From positions 1-64,000 of the forward strand of contig JACKPV010000038.1 in the NCBI GenBank assembly GCA_024233305.1: a stretch of 64,000 nt of DNA, read 5' to 3'. Positions 27,156 to 37,954 of the stretch are shown one piece after another. The DNA comes from Verrucomicrobiales bacterium (GTDB lineage: Bacteria > Verrucomicrobiota > Verrucomicrobiia > Limisphaerales > J093). Every line of letters begins with the position of its first letter. The first letter of the stretch is position 1. The notes under the pieces were generated by a model. That model was not told where the DNA came from. It was given only the letters and a program-made list of their open reading frames with translations, and did no database searches. Both the position numbers and the translations under genes were made by a program.

Positions 27156-28577
27156 ATGAAAGCCCCGTTCCGATCGCTCGCCGGCGCTGCCACCCTGCTC
27201 CTCGGTCTTTCCGTCACCGCCGCCACGCGCCCGAGTTTCGTCCTCGCGATGGCCGACGACCAGGGCTGGGGTGACATGGCCTACAACGGGCATCCGGTCG
27301 TGCGGACGCCGGTCTTCGACGAGATGGCCCGCACCGGGCTCCGGCTCGACCGGTTCTACGCGGCCGCCCCGGTCTGTTCGCCGACGCGCGGCAGTGTGCT
27401 GACCGGACGCACGCCGAACCGGTTCGGCTGTTTCAAGTGGGGTTACACGCTGCGTCCGGCGGAAGTGACGATTGCCGAGCGCCTGCGCGAAGCCGGCTAT
27501 CGAACGGGGCATTTCGGCAAATGGCACCTCGGATCGTTGCGACCCGACAGTCCGGTGTCGCCCGGCGCCAGCGGTTTCGACGAATGGGTTTCGAGCCCCA
27601 ACTTCTTCGACCTCGATCCCTGGATGGCGCGCAACGGCATGGCGCAGAAGACGACGGGCGAAGGGTCGATGGTGACCGTGGATGCGGCCCTGGATTTCAT
27701 CCGGCGCGCGGCGACGGCGCAGGCGCCGTTTCTGGCGGTGGTGTGGTTCGGTTCGCCCCACAACCCGCACTTAGGCGGCCCGGACGACCTCGCCCTGTAC
27801 CGGGACCAACCGGCCAGACAGCAACGTTTCCTGGCCGAGATCACGGCCATGGACCGCGCGATGGGCCGGCTGCGCGCCGGTCTGCGCGAGGCGGGCGTCG
27901 CGGACAACACCGTGCTCTGGTATTGCAGCGACAACGGCGCCATTCCCGAGGGTTCGACCGGCGGCCTGCGCGGAGGGAAGGCCCGGATCTACGAAGGCGG
28001 CCTGCGCGTGCCGGCGTTGATCGAATGGCCGCGCGTGATTCGTAGACCGCGCACTTCGGCCCTGCCGTGCGGCACCGTCGACATCTTCCCCACCGTGCTG
28101 GAGCTGGCGGAGCTGGCGCCGGGCGCTAACCGGCCGCTGGACGGCGTCAGCCTGGCACGTTTGCTTGCCGGCGACCTGCCAGAGCGCCCGAAGCCAATGG
28201 GCTTTTGGGATTATCCCATTCCCGGACGCGCGGTAAGAAGCTCCGACCTGCTGGCGACGCTGGCCGCTGAACAGGCCTCGGACCAGGTCCGGTCCGCCGC
28301 CGAAGTCGAACCGATTCCCCCCGCCCAGTTCCGCCGCGATTATCCCCCGGACCGGTTCCCCGGCCACGCGGCCTGGATCGATGGCGCCTGGAAATTGCAC
28401 CGCATCGAATCCGACGACGACCCGGTGCGCTGGGAGTTGTATGACCTCAAAGCGGACCCGCGCGAGGCCGACGACCGCTTCCCATCGGAAGCGCCGCGGG
28501 CCGCGCGAATGCAGGCGGCGCTGGAGGCCTGGCTGCGGTCCGTGGTGCACAGCCTCAACGGCGGGGACGACGCCTGA
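27156..28577 (+). CDS. Secreted sulfatase, type S1 (formylglycine)
   Basis: Hydrolyses sulfate esters, probably on a polysaccharide. A signal peptide covers residues 1-23 (LAGAATLLLGLSVTAATRP). The metal-binding ADDQGWGD (Asp34, Asp35) is followed by the sulfatase signature CSPTRGSVLTGR, where Cys74 would be converted to formylglycine by a separate maturase not seen in this window. GKWHLGS and CSDNGA supply further active-site residues. The C-terminal subdomain has WELYDLKADPREADD, typical of the family. Length (473 aa) is normal. The start lies after the divergent Gfo/Idh gene; no strong ribosome site is visible. Confidence 0.95.
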   Translation: MKAPFRSLAGAATLLLGLSVTAATRPSFVLAMADDQGWGDMAYNGHPVVRTPVFDEMARTGLRLDRFYAAAPVCSPTRGSVLTGRTPNRFGCFKWGYTLRPAEVTIAERLREAGYRTGHFGKWHLGSLRPDSPVSPGASGFDEWVSSPNFFDLDPWMARNGMAQKTTGEGSMVTVDAALDFIRRAATAQAPFLAVVWFGSPHNPHLGGPDDLALYRDQPARQQRFLAEITAMDRAMGRLRAGLREAGVADNTVLWYCSDNGAIPEGSTGGLRGGKARIYEGGLRVPALIEWPRVIRRPRTSALPCGTVDIFPTVLELAELAPGANRPLDGVSLARLLAGDLPERPKPMGFWDYPIPGRAVRSSDLLATLAAEQASDQVRSAAEVEPIPPAQFRRDYPPDRFPGHAAWIDGAWKLHRIESDDDPVRWELYDLKADPREADDRFPSEAPRAARMQAALEAWLRSVVHSLNGGDDA

Positions 28578-28750
28578 GCCGTGACCATTTAGTAACTCGT
28601 GGCCGCCGACGTGCAGTCGACGCATGCTTCAGTTGGGATAGGGCTGCCTGCCGCCGAGCGCGACGATTCACCGAAACGTGACCGCTGGTCGGAACCGGCG
28701 GCACCGAACAAGCCCGTGGATCTCAGCGCCGACGGCACGTCAGCGGCTAC
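28572..28750. repeat. 179-bp MITE-like repeat, copy A
   Basis: Aligns end to end, without gaps by eye, with copy B at 31581-31759. Both have imperfect terminal inverted repeats built on GTAGCCGCCGACGTG (left, here GTGGCCGCCGACGTG) and its complement CACGTCGGCGGCTAC (right, here CACGTCAGCGGCTAC). This copy starts at the very end of the sulfatase gene and overlaps its stop codon. Confidence 0.8.
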
Positions 28751-28921
28751 GGGGCGTTGAACCGAGGCGACCGAGGAATCGCGAGTCGGAGACCGGCCCG
28801 GGGATTGCGGGCCGGGCACGGGACCCCACGGCGACGTTGGAACAGCGTGCGCTTCCCGCTGAAGGCCCCTTCAGGAAGCGGACTGCCGGCGACCCGTTCA
28901 GCCATCAGATAGCACAGTAGC

Positions 28922-28951
28922 GCAGATTAGCATATCTGCAAACTAGAGTTT
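28922..28951. promoter_or_regulatory. Two adjacent palindromes upstream of the octaheme cytochrome gene
   Basis: GCAGAT-TAGCAT-ATCTGC (28922-28939) and AAACT-AG-AGTTT (28940-28951) abut one another in a local AT-rich island in otherwise GC-rich DNA, 70-100 bases before the cytochrome start. Dyads of this size are typical operator sites. The binding protein is unknown. Confidence 0.45.
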
Positions 28952-29020
28952 AGTCGTGTTACCAACTTGAATGTTTGGCGAGCCGCGGCGAACCTCATGC
29001 CGTCATAACTATTTGGTGAT

Positions 29021-30724
29021 ATGAAACACTCCCTCCCATCCCGCTTCGGTGTGGCGCCCCGGCTGGCGCGTCACGGTCTGGCTGCTGTCGGTCTGCTGGC
29101 ACTCGTCGGCACGCTTCCCCTGCGCGCGGCGGCGCCCCTGATGCACCAGTTCATCACCGATTATCTCGGACCGCAGACCTGCGCCGAATGTCATCCCGAG
29201 GCGCAGGCGGAGGTGATGCACACCGTCCACTGGACCTGGGAGCACACCGACGCCGAGACCGGCCAGCAGCTGGGGAAGAACAACGTGATCAACAACTACT
29301 GCATTGCCGTCCCCTCGAACGAACCGCGGTGCACGAGTTGCCACGTCGGTCTGGGCTACGCGGACAAGACCTTTGATTTCAGTGACTCGACCAAGGTGGA
29401 TTGCCTGATCTGCCACGACACAACCGGCACCTACAAGAAGTTCCCCACGGGCGCCGGCCATCCGGTCTACGATCAACCCATGGAATTCCCCGCCGGCAGC
29501 GGCAACCTGTGGCCGCCGGTCGATCTCGAATACGTCGCGCAGAACGCCGGGAAAACCACCCGCGCGACGTGCGGCGCCTGCCACTTCTACGGGGGCGGCG
29601 GCAACGCGGTCAAACACGGCGATCTAGACGCATCCCTGGCGTTTCCCTCGCGAGAACTCGACGTTCACATGGGGAACATCAACCTGAACTTCCGTTGTTC
29701 CGACTGCCACAGCCGCGGTGTCGAGGGACACGACATGCGGGGTTCGCGCTACTCGAAAGCGGGGCCGGACAACCAGTTGTGCGAGGATTGCCACACGGCC
29801 GCACCGCACGGCGGCCGGGGCGATCTGAACTTCCACACCGCCCGGGTGGCCTGCCAGGCCTGTCACATTCCCACCTTTGCCCGGGGCGGCTACGCCACCA
29901 AGATGACCTGGGACTGGACCACCGCCGGCCAGAAGAAGCCCGATGGCAGCAACCTCGTCATCAAGAACGAAAAGGGCGAACCCATCTACGACACCCAGAA
30001 GGGCACCTTCACTTGGGAGGAAAACGTCGTGCCGGACTACGTGTGGTTCAACGGTAAGGTGATTTACACGACGCTCGACGACCTCATCGACCCGGCACAG
30101 ATCGTCACCTTCAACCAGCTCCAGGGATCGGTCGACGATCCGACGGCGCGCATCATGCCGGTCAAGCGTTTCACCGGGCGCCAGCCCTATGACGCCGGGA
30201 ACCGGACCCTCGCGGTGCCGCATCTGTTCGGCAAGGACGCCGACGCTTACTGGAAATCCTACGATTGGGATCGCGCCCTGACCGCCGGCATGGACTACGT
30301 CGGGCGCGAATACAGCGGCGAACTCGGCTACGTCGAGACCGAGATGTTCTGGATGCAAAACCACATGGTCGCCCCTGCGGATCAGGCGCTGTCCTGCGCC
30401 GATTGTCACGTTCCCCGCGGACGCCTGGACTTCGCCGCGCTGGGTTATCCGCCCGAGCGGGCGCTGGCGCTGCAAACCATGCGGGGATTCGAGATCGGCG
30501 GGGTGCAGTGGACTCCCGGTTCCACCGGTGTCGTGCTGAAGTGGATGGGAACCCCGGGCAACCGTTACCAGGTCCAGCTGGCGAACACCCTCGGCCAATG
30601 GACCGACGCCCCCGATGGCGAGCGCCTGGCGGGAGATGTCGCCGGCGAACTGACCTGGAGCGATCCCGCGGCCGGTTCCGCGACGCAAGCTCGCTTCTAC
30701 CGCATCCTGCGCGAGGCGCAATAG
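29021..30724 (+). CDS. Octaheme c-type cytochrome, tetrathionate reductase (OTR) family
   Basis: A 567-aa exported multiheme cytochrome. After a signal sequence (residues 1-38, ending around LPLRAAA) come eight CxxCH haem motifs: CAECH, CTSCH, CLICH, CGACH, CSDCH, CEDCH, CQACH and CADCH. The spacer text KNNVINNYCI, VDCLICHDTTGTYKK, CGACHFYGGGGNAVKHGDLD and SRELDVHM matches my memory of the Shewanella octaheme tetrathionate reductase family, whose members can reduce tetrathionate, nitrite or hydroxylamine in vitro. The last 75 residues form an extra domain after the haems (VLKWMGTPGNRYQVQLAN), perhaps for surface attachment. It is single, with no obvious quinol oxidase partner nearby. Confidence 0.9.
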   Translation: MKHSLPSRFGVAPRLARHGLAAVGLLALVGTLPLRAAAPLMHQFITDYLGPQTCAECHPEAQAEVMHTVHWTWEHTDAETGQQLGKNNVINNYCIAVPSNEPRCTSCHVGLGYADKTFDFSDSTKVDCLICHDTTGTYKKFPTGAGHPVYDQPMEFPAGSGNLWPPVDLEYVAQNAGKTTRATCGACHFYGGGGNAVKHGDLDASLAFPSRELDVHMGNINLNFRCSDCHSRGVEGHDMRGSRYSKAGPDNQLCEDCHTAAPHGGRGDLNFHTARVACQACHIPTFARGGYATKMTWDWTTAGQKKPDGSNLVIKNEKGEPIYDTQKGTFTWEENVVPDYVWFNGKVIYTTLDDLIDPAQIVTFNQLQGSVDDPTARIMPVKRFTGRQPYDAGNRTLAVPHLFGKDADAYWKSYDWDRALTAGMDYVGREYSGELGYVETEMFWMQNHMVAPADQALSCADCHVPRGRLDFAALGYPPERALALQTMRGFEIGGVQWTPGSTGVVLKWMGTPGNRYQVQLANTLGQWTDAPDGERLAGDVAGELTWSDPAAGSATQARFYRILREAQ

Positions 30725-30770
30725 CCGTTCACCAGCACGCGTCGCGGCCGCGATGCCGCGCGTCCCGAGC

Positions 30771-30805
30771 CGGCCCGGGGACATGCTCCCCGGGCCGTTG
30801 TGTTT
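30771..30805 (+). terminator. Intrinsic terminator after the octaheme cytochrome gene
   Basis: A perfect 11-base stem (CGGCCCGGGGA and complement) encloses the loop CATGC and is followed by GTTGTGTTT. It lies 46 bases after the cytochrome stop and separates that gene from the ArsR regulator. Confidence 0.65.
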
Positions 30806-30905
30806 CCGCAGCGCCGGTGGCCGTCCGGAGAGGCGTGGGGTTTCGGCAGGGGCGGATCCACGCGGGGCCCCGAAGACGGGGCTGGCATTGGAAAAACGGA
30901 TGCGT

Positions 30906-30932
30906 ATGTTGCAGCCCAAGTGAAGGCAACAT
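30906..30932. promoter_or_regulatory. Inverted repeat, possible ArsR autoregulatory operator
   Basis: ATGTTGC (30906-30912) and GCAACAT (30926-30932) form a 7-base inverted repeat separated by 13 bases, just upstream of the ArsR gene. It covers the GTG at 30920, which favours the later ATG (30965) as the true start. ArsR proteins commonly bind such imperfect dyads at their own promoters. Confidence 0.4.
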
Positions 30933-30964
30933 CTCCACGACTCCTTTCGCCCAAGGCGCTGTCC

Positions 30965-31255
30965 ATGGTGGCAGCGCGCTTCAAAGCGCTGTCCGACCCG
31001 ACGCGGCTGCAGCTCGTCCAGGCACTTCACGAACGGGAATTGAACGTAAGCCAGCTCGTGGAAATCTCGGGAACCACGCAGGCCAATGTCTCGAAACACC
31101 TCGCCGTCCTGGCGGAGGGTATGATCCTCGGCCGTCGGCGCGCCGGGTCGAATGTCTTCTATTACATCGCCGACGACTCCATCCTGCAAATCTGCGACCT
31201 CATGTGCCGCAAACTCCATGAGGAACTGGACCGCCGGGCGGCGGAACTCGACTGA
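30965..31255 (+). CDS. ArsR-family winged-helix transcriptional regulator
   Basis: A 96-aa DNA-binding repressor. The winged-helix core is plain: FKALSDPTRLQLVQALHERELNVSQLVEISGTTQANVSKHLAVLAEGMILGRRRAGSNVFYYIAD. The classic metal site ELCVCD in helix 3 is replaced by ELNVSQ, so this is not an arsenic- or cadmium-type sensor. The only cysteines are Cys77 and Cys81 in the last helix (ICDLMC), which could serve redox or sulfur sensing. The start could instead be GTG at 30920, adding 15 residues. Its position after the octaheme cytochrome suggests, but does not prove, control of that gene. Confidence 0.85.
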   Translation: MVAARFKALSDPTRLQLVQALHERELNVSQLVEISGTTQANVSKHLAVLAEGMILGRRRAGSNVFYYIADDSILQICDLMCRKLHEELDRRAAELD

Positions 31256-31340
31256 CCGCGGGGCCCGGCGTGCAGGCCCTTCCGGCGCCGCGGGCTCCGG
31301 CAGGCCCTCCCACCTGCGGGTCGGAACGATATGATGCCCT

Positions 31341-31429
31341 GTAGCTGCCGACGTGACGGCGGCGGTACGGCGCATCGAATCGATACGGCGGAGTGTTCAG
31401 GGCCGGGACCGGGACAAACCGTCCCGGCC
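31341..31429. repeat. Partial repeat end and GC-rich hairpin
   Basis: GTAGCTGCCGACGTGACGG at 31341-31359 resembles the terminal inverted repeat of the 179-bp element, with the body missing. Forty bases later GGCCGGGAC (31401-31409) pairs perfectly with GTCCCGGCC (31421-31429). It may be a deleted copy or a solo end of the element. Confidence 0.45.
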
Positions 31430-31528
31430 TTACACGTTACGCTTCGCAACCTGGCTCGGCGCCCTTTGCACTTTTAGCCTCTTCGGCGTTCTACCGCCTC
31501 CTTCTTCATTTCGATTCCCAGCGGCGCC

Positions 31529-31807
31529 GACATGGTGACAGGTTCGCAGTCTCCGCGCCTGCCCTGCCCACAGTCGTTTCGCCTCAGCCGTAACCATTCA
31601 GCAACTCGTAGCCGCCGACGTGCAGTCGGCGCAGGATTCACCAGGGATACGGACGCCTGCCGCCGGGCGCGATGATTCACCAAAACGTGACTGCCAGTCG
31701 GAACCGGCGAGACCGCGTAAGCCCTTGGATTTCAGCGCCGACTACACGTCGGCGGCTACCGCGTGTTGCATCGATACGGCTCAGAACATGGACATGGTGA
31801 CAGGTTC
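31529..31807. repeat. 17-base direct repeat flanking MITE-like copy B
   Basis: GACATGGTGACAGGTTC occurs at 31529-31545 and 31791-31807, each about 31-36 bases outside copy B. Fifteen of these bases recur inverted at 82-96 near the window start. Sequence beyond the 17-mer does not match, so this is a short recurrent motif, not a long duplication. Confidence 0.55.
31581..31759. repeat. 179-bp MITE-like repeat, copy B
   Basis: The better preserved copy. The left end CGTAGCCGCCGACGTGCAG and the right end, read as complement, GGTAGCCGCCGACGTGTAG form a terminal inverted repeat of about 27 bases that continues with GTCGGCGC. The interior shares CCTGCCGCCG, CGATGATTCACC, AAACGTGA and GTCGGAACCGGCG with copy A. 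No coding capacity is seen. Confidence 0.8.
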
Positions 31808-31986
31808 ATGGTGCGCTGAGCGCGAGAGAGAACCCCGCCCCCTTCGCCGCCGAGGCCCTCGCAGGATAGCGGCGTCGGTGTCAACGTCCGCTTACCGGCA
31901 GCTTGACACCGTCCTGCCCCGCCCGCGAAGGTCCGCATGGCCCCGCGAGCGCTGTGCGACGGGGCGGAATCTGCGATCAAGCGCCT

Positions 31987-35058
<3,072 letters not shown>

Positions 35059-35086
35059 CCATCCGACCCCCAACCGGCGCCTCCGT

Positions 35087-36523
35087 ATGAACTCCCTCGA
35101 ACTGCTCCAGCATGAACTGAACCGCCGCGCCTTCCTCGGTCGGACGGCCCGGGGCCTGGGTGGCCTGGCCCTCGCCTCGCTCCTGGATCCCCGACTGCTG
35201 CGCGGTGAAACGCCGCCCGCCACCGACGGCCCCTGGCCCGGCGTGGCGCGCCCGTTGCATTTCCCGCCCCGGGCGAAGCGGGCCATCTGGCTCTACATGG
35301 CCGGCGGGCCGTCGCACCTCGAGACCTTCGATCCCAAACCGCGCCTGGCGGAACTGCACGGACAACCGATGCCCAAATCGTTCACCGAAGGCCAGCAGGT
35401 CGCGCAGCTTCAAGGGCAGGAACTCAAGTGTTTCGCGCCCCAGTTCGCATTCCAGCGCTGCGGGCAATCCGGCCAGCAAATCTCGACCCAGTTCCCGCAG
35501 CTCGGACGCATCGCCGACGACATCTGCATCGTGCGCTCGATGCACACCGACCAGATCAACCACGACACCGCCCACACGGTGATGAACACCGGCTCGTCCA
35601 TCGCGGGTCGGCCGAGCATGGGTTCGTGGCTGCTGTACGGGCTCGGCAGCGAATCGGAGGATCTGCCGGGCTTCGTCGTGCTGATCAGTTCCGGTGGCGG
35701 CCAGGATCAACCGGTCGCCCAGCGGCAATGGCACAGCGGCTTCCTGCCCAGCCGCTTTCAGGGCGTGCACTTCCGTTCCACCGGCGAGGCGGTTTCGTAT
35801 CTCGCGAATCCGCCGGGCGTGGGTGATTCCGGCCAGCGCCGCGTGATCGACGCCGTCAACCGGCTCAACGCTCTCCAGCGGGACCGGATCCACGATCCCG
35901 AGATCGCCACCCGCATCAGCCAGTACGAAATGGCCTTTCGGATGCAGACCAGCGTGCCGGAGTTGATGGACCTGTCGCAGGAACCCGACCACATCCTCGA
36001 CCTCTACGGCACCCGGGGCGCCGACGGTTCCTTCGCCGCGAACTGCCTGCTCGCCCGGCGCATGGCGGAGCGGGGCGTCCGCTTTATCCAGCTTTACCAT
36101 CGCGGCTGGGACCATCACGGCGGCATCAAGAAAGGGATCGAGATCGTGTCCTCCCACGTCGACCGCGGCTGCGCGGCGCTGCTGACGGACCTGAAGCAGC
36201 GCGGAATGCTCGAGGACACCCTGGTCATCTGGGGCGGTGAATTCGGGCGCACGCCGATGGCCCAGGGGGACGGGCGGGACCATCACATCAAAGGCTTCTC
36301 GATGTGGCTGGCCGGCGCCGGGATCAAGCCCGGAATGACCTACGGCGCCACCGACGAACTCGGCTACAACGCCGTCGAAAACCCCGTCCATGTGAACGAC
36401 CTCCACGCCACCGCGCTCCGGCTCTTTGGCATCGATCACCTGCGCCTGACCTACCGGTTCCAGGGCCGCGACTTCCGGCTGACTGACATCGCCGGGCGGG
36501 TGGTGGGAGACATCCTGGCCTGA
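35087..36523 (+). CDS. DUF1501 family protein with Tat signal
   Basis: A 478-aa protein of the sulfatase/alkaline-phosphatase-like DUF1501 family, partner of the PSD1 gene upstream. The start at 35087 yields a Tat signal (LNRRAFLGRTARGLGGLALASLL). Family text includes IWLYMAGGPSHLETFDPKPRL, ICIVRSMHTDQINHDTAH, GRPSMGSWLLYGLG, RFIQLYHRGWDHHGG and IWGGEFGRTPMAQG, with Asp and His residues likely to bind metal. The two genes probably work together on an external substrate. The gene converges on selA with only 21 bases between stops. Confidence 0.92.
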   Translation: MNSLELLQHELNRRAFLGRTARGLGGLALASLLDPRLLRGETPPATDGPWPGVARPLHFPPRAKRAIWLYMAGGPSHLETFDPKPRLAELHGQPMPKSFTEGQQVAQLQGQELKCFAPQFAFQRCGQSGQQISTQFPQLGRIADDICIVRSMHTDQINHDTAHTVMNTGSSIAGRPSMGSWLLYGLGSESEDLPGFVVLISSGGGQDQPVAQRQWHSGFLPSRFQGVHFRSTGEAVSYLANPPGVGDSGQRRVIDAVNRLNALQRDRIHDPEIATRISQYEMAFRMQTSVPELMDLSQEPDHILDLYGTRGADGSFAANCLLARRMAERGVRFIQLYHRGWDHHGGIKKGIEIVSSHVDRGCAALLTDLKQRGMLEDTLVIWGGEFGRTPMAQGDGRDHHIKGFSMWLAGAGIKPGMTYGATDELGYNAVENPVHVNDLHATALRLFGIDHLRLTYRFQGRDFRLTDIAGRVVGDILA

Positions 36524-36544
36524 ATCCCTGGCCGCAACGACTGT

Positions 36545-37954
36545 TCAGCTCTCGAGGGCCTGCCGGATCGCGTCGGCCAGCGCGGCGTCCTGATGGGGAA
36601 AGACCGTCCGGAGATCGAGCTTGAGGGCGCCGGCCGACAGGTGGCCGATGACCGGCGGTGACGCGGCCCGCAACCGGGCGGCCAGTTCGTCGAGGGCGCC
36701 GCTGGCAGGCTGGAGATCGAGCGTCACCGAGTCGATGCTTGTCCGCGGCATCGTGCCTCCGCCCAACCGGGATTTGCCGCGCCCGATCCGGACCTCGAGG
36801 GGCAGCCCGCTCAACGCCGCCACCAGGCGCGCGGCCCGTTCCTGAAGCTCGGCGCACGAAACCTGGAGCATGCCGTGCAGGGGCAGTGCGTCCGCCGGCT
36901 CCGAAGCGAGGTGCAGGTCCACGGTGGCCTGCATCGCCGCGAGGACCAGCTTGTCACACCGCAACGCGCGGAAGAGCGGATCGCGTTTCAGCGCCCGCAC
37001 GCGCCGCGCCCGACCCGCAATGATCCCCGCCTGCGGCCCCCCGAACAGCTTGTCGCCACTGAAGCAAACGAGTTCGACCCCGGCCCGCAGGACCTCGGCG
37101 GGGGTGGGTTCGTGTTCACCCAGCCCCATGGTTTCGGTGCGGCGGATCGCTCCGCTGCCGAGGTCCTCGATCAGCGGCACGCGCCGGCGCCGGGCGAGAG
37201 CGGCGAGTTCCGCGGTGTCGGGCGAGGCGACGAAGCCGCCCATGAAGAAGTTGCTGCGATGCACCTTGAGGATCAGGCCGGTTTGCGGCGAGCAGGCGCG
37301 TTCGTAATCGGCGAGTTCGGTGCGGTTGGTCGTGCCGACCTCGCGCAGGCGGGCGCCGCTGGTTTCGAGGATGTCGGGAATCCGGAAACCGCCACCGATC
37401 TGGATGAGTTCGCCGCGGGAGATCAGGACTTCCTTGCGCGCGCCGCCGGTGCAATGGCGGAGCAGGAGCACGAGGGCCGCGGCACAGTTGTTCGCGATGG
37501 TGGCCGCCTCCGCGCCAAAAAGGAGCGCGAGGTTTTGCTCGAGCCACGCCGCGCGTCCCCCACGTCCGCCGCTGACCAGATCGAATTCGAGGTTGCTGTA
37601 ACTGCCCGCCGCCTCGGTCAGCGCCTCGATCACCGCGGGGCCGAGCGGCGCGCGTCCGAGGTTGGTGTGGATCAGCACGCCGGTGCCGTTGATGACGGGT
37701 TGGAGGCGCGAGCGGCGGAGCCGTTCGAGACGATCCCGCACGCGCGCCAGCGTTTCCGCAAGCCGTTCCGCGGCCACGGTCCCGGCGACATCGTCCGGTC
37801 CGGCGTCCGATCCCGCAAGCGAACGGCGCAGGACGGCGATCTCCTCGCGGACCGCCGCCACCACCACCGTGCGGGGCAGATCGATTGCCCCGAGAGCCTG
37901 CATTACGCGGTCTACGGCGGGCAGGGCGCGGCGGTTGGCGGCGGGCGTCTTCAC
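36545..37954 (-). CDS. selA: L-seryl-tRNA(Sec) selenium transferase
   Basis: PLP enzyme that converts Ser-tRNA(Sec) to Sec-tRNA(Sec) with selenophosphate. The 469-aa product has LPAVDRVMQ at the N-terminus, INGTGVLIHTNLGRAPL, NCAAALVLLL, EVLISRGELIQIGGGFRIPDI, VGTTNRT, VHRSNFFMGGF and the PLP lysine in FSGDKLFGGPQAG (Lys302). The start is the GTG at 37954, which overlaps the selD stop (GTGA), so the two are coupled. The open frame reaches further upstream only as an antisense-like shadow of selD. selB and the tRNA(Sec) gene are not in this window. Confidence 0.95.
   Translation of the reverse strand: MKTPAANRRALPAVDRVMQALGAIDLPRTVVVAAVREEIAVLRRSLAGSDAGPDDVAGTVAAERLAETLARVRDRLERLRRSRLQPVINGTGVLIHTNLGRAPLGPAVIEALTEAAGSYSNLEFDLVSGGRGGRAAWLEQNLALLFGAEAATIANNCAAALVLLLRHCTGGARKEVLISRGELIQIGGGFRIPDILETSGARLREVGTTNRTELADYERACSPQTGLILKVHRSNFFMGGFVASPDTAELAALARRRRVPLIEDLGSGAIRRTETMGLGEHEPTPAEVLRAGVELVCFSGDKLFGGPQAGIIAGRARRVRALKRDPLFRALRCDKLVLAAMQATVDLHLASEPADALPLHGMLQVSCAELQERAARLVAALSGLPLEVRIGRGKSRLGGGTMPRTSIDSVTLDLQPASGALDELAARLRAASPPVIGHLSAGALKLDLRTVFPHQDAALADAIRQALES

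Larger units (their letters stand above)
31256..31986. other. Repeat-rich intergenic region without a gene
   Basis: About 730 bases. In order it holds a partial copy of the MITE-like end (31341-31364), a hairpin GGCCGGGAC/GTCCCGGCC (31401-31429), the 17-mer GACATGGTGACAGGTTC (31529-31545), a full 179-bp repeat (31581-31759) and the same 17-mer again (31791-31807). No conserved protein is encoded. Confidence 0.6.
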
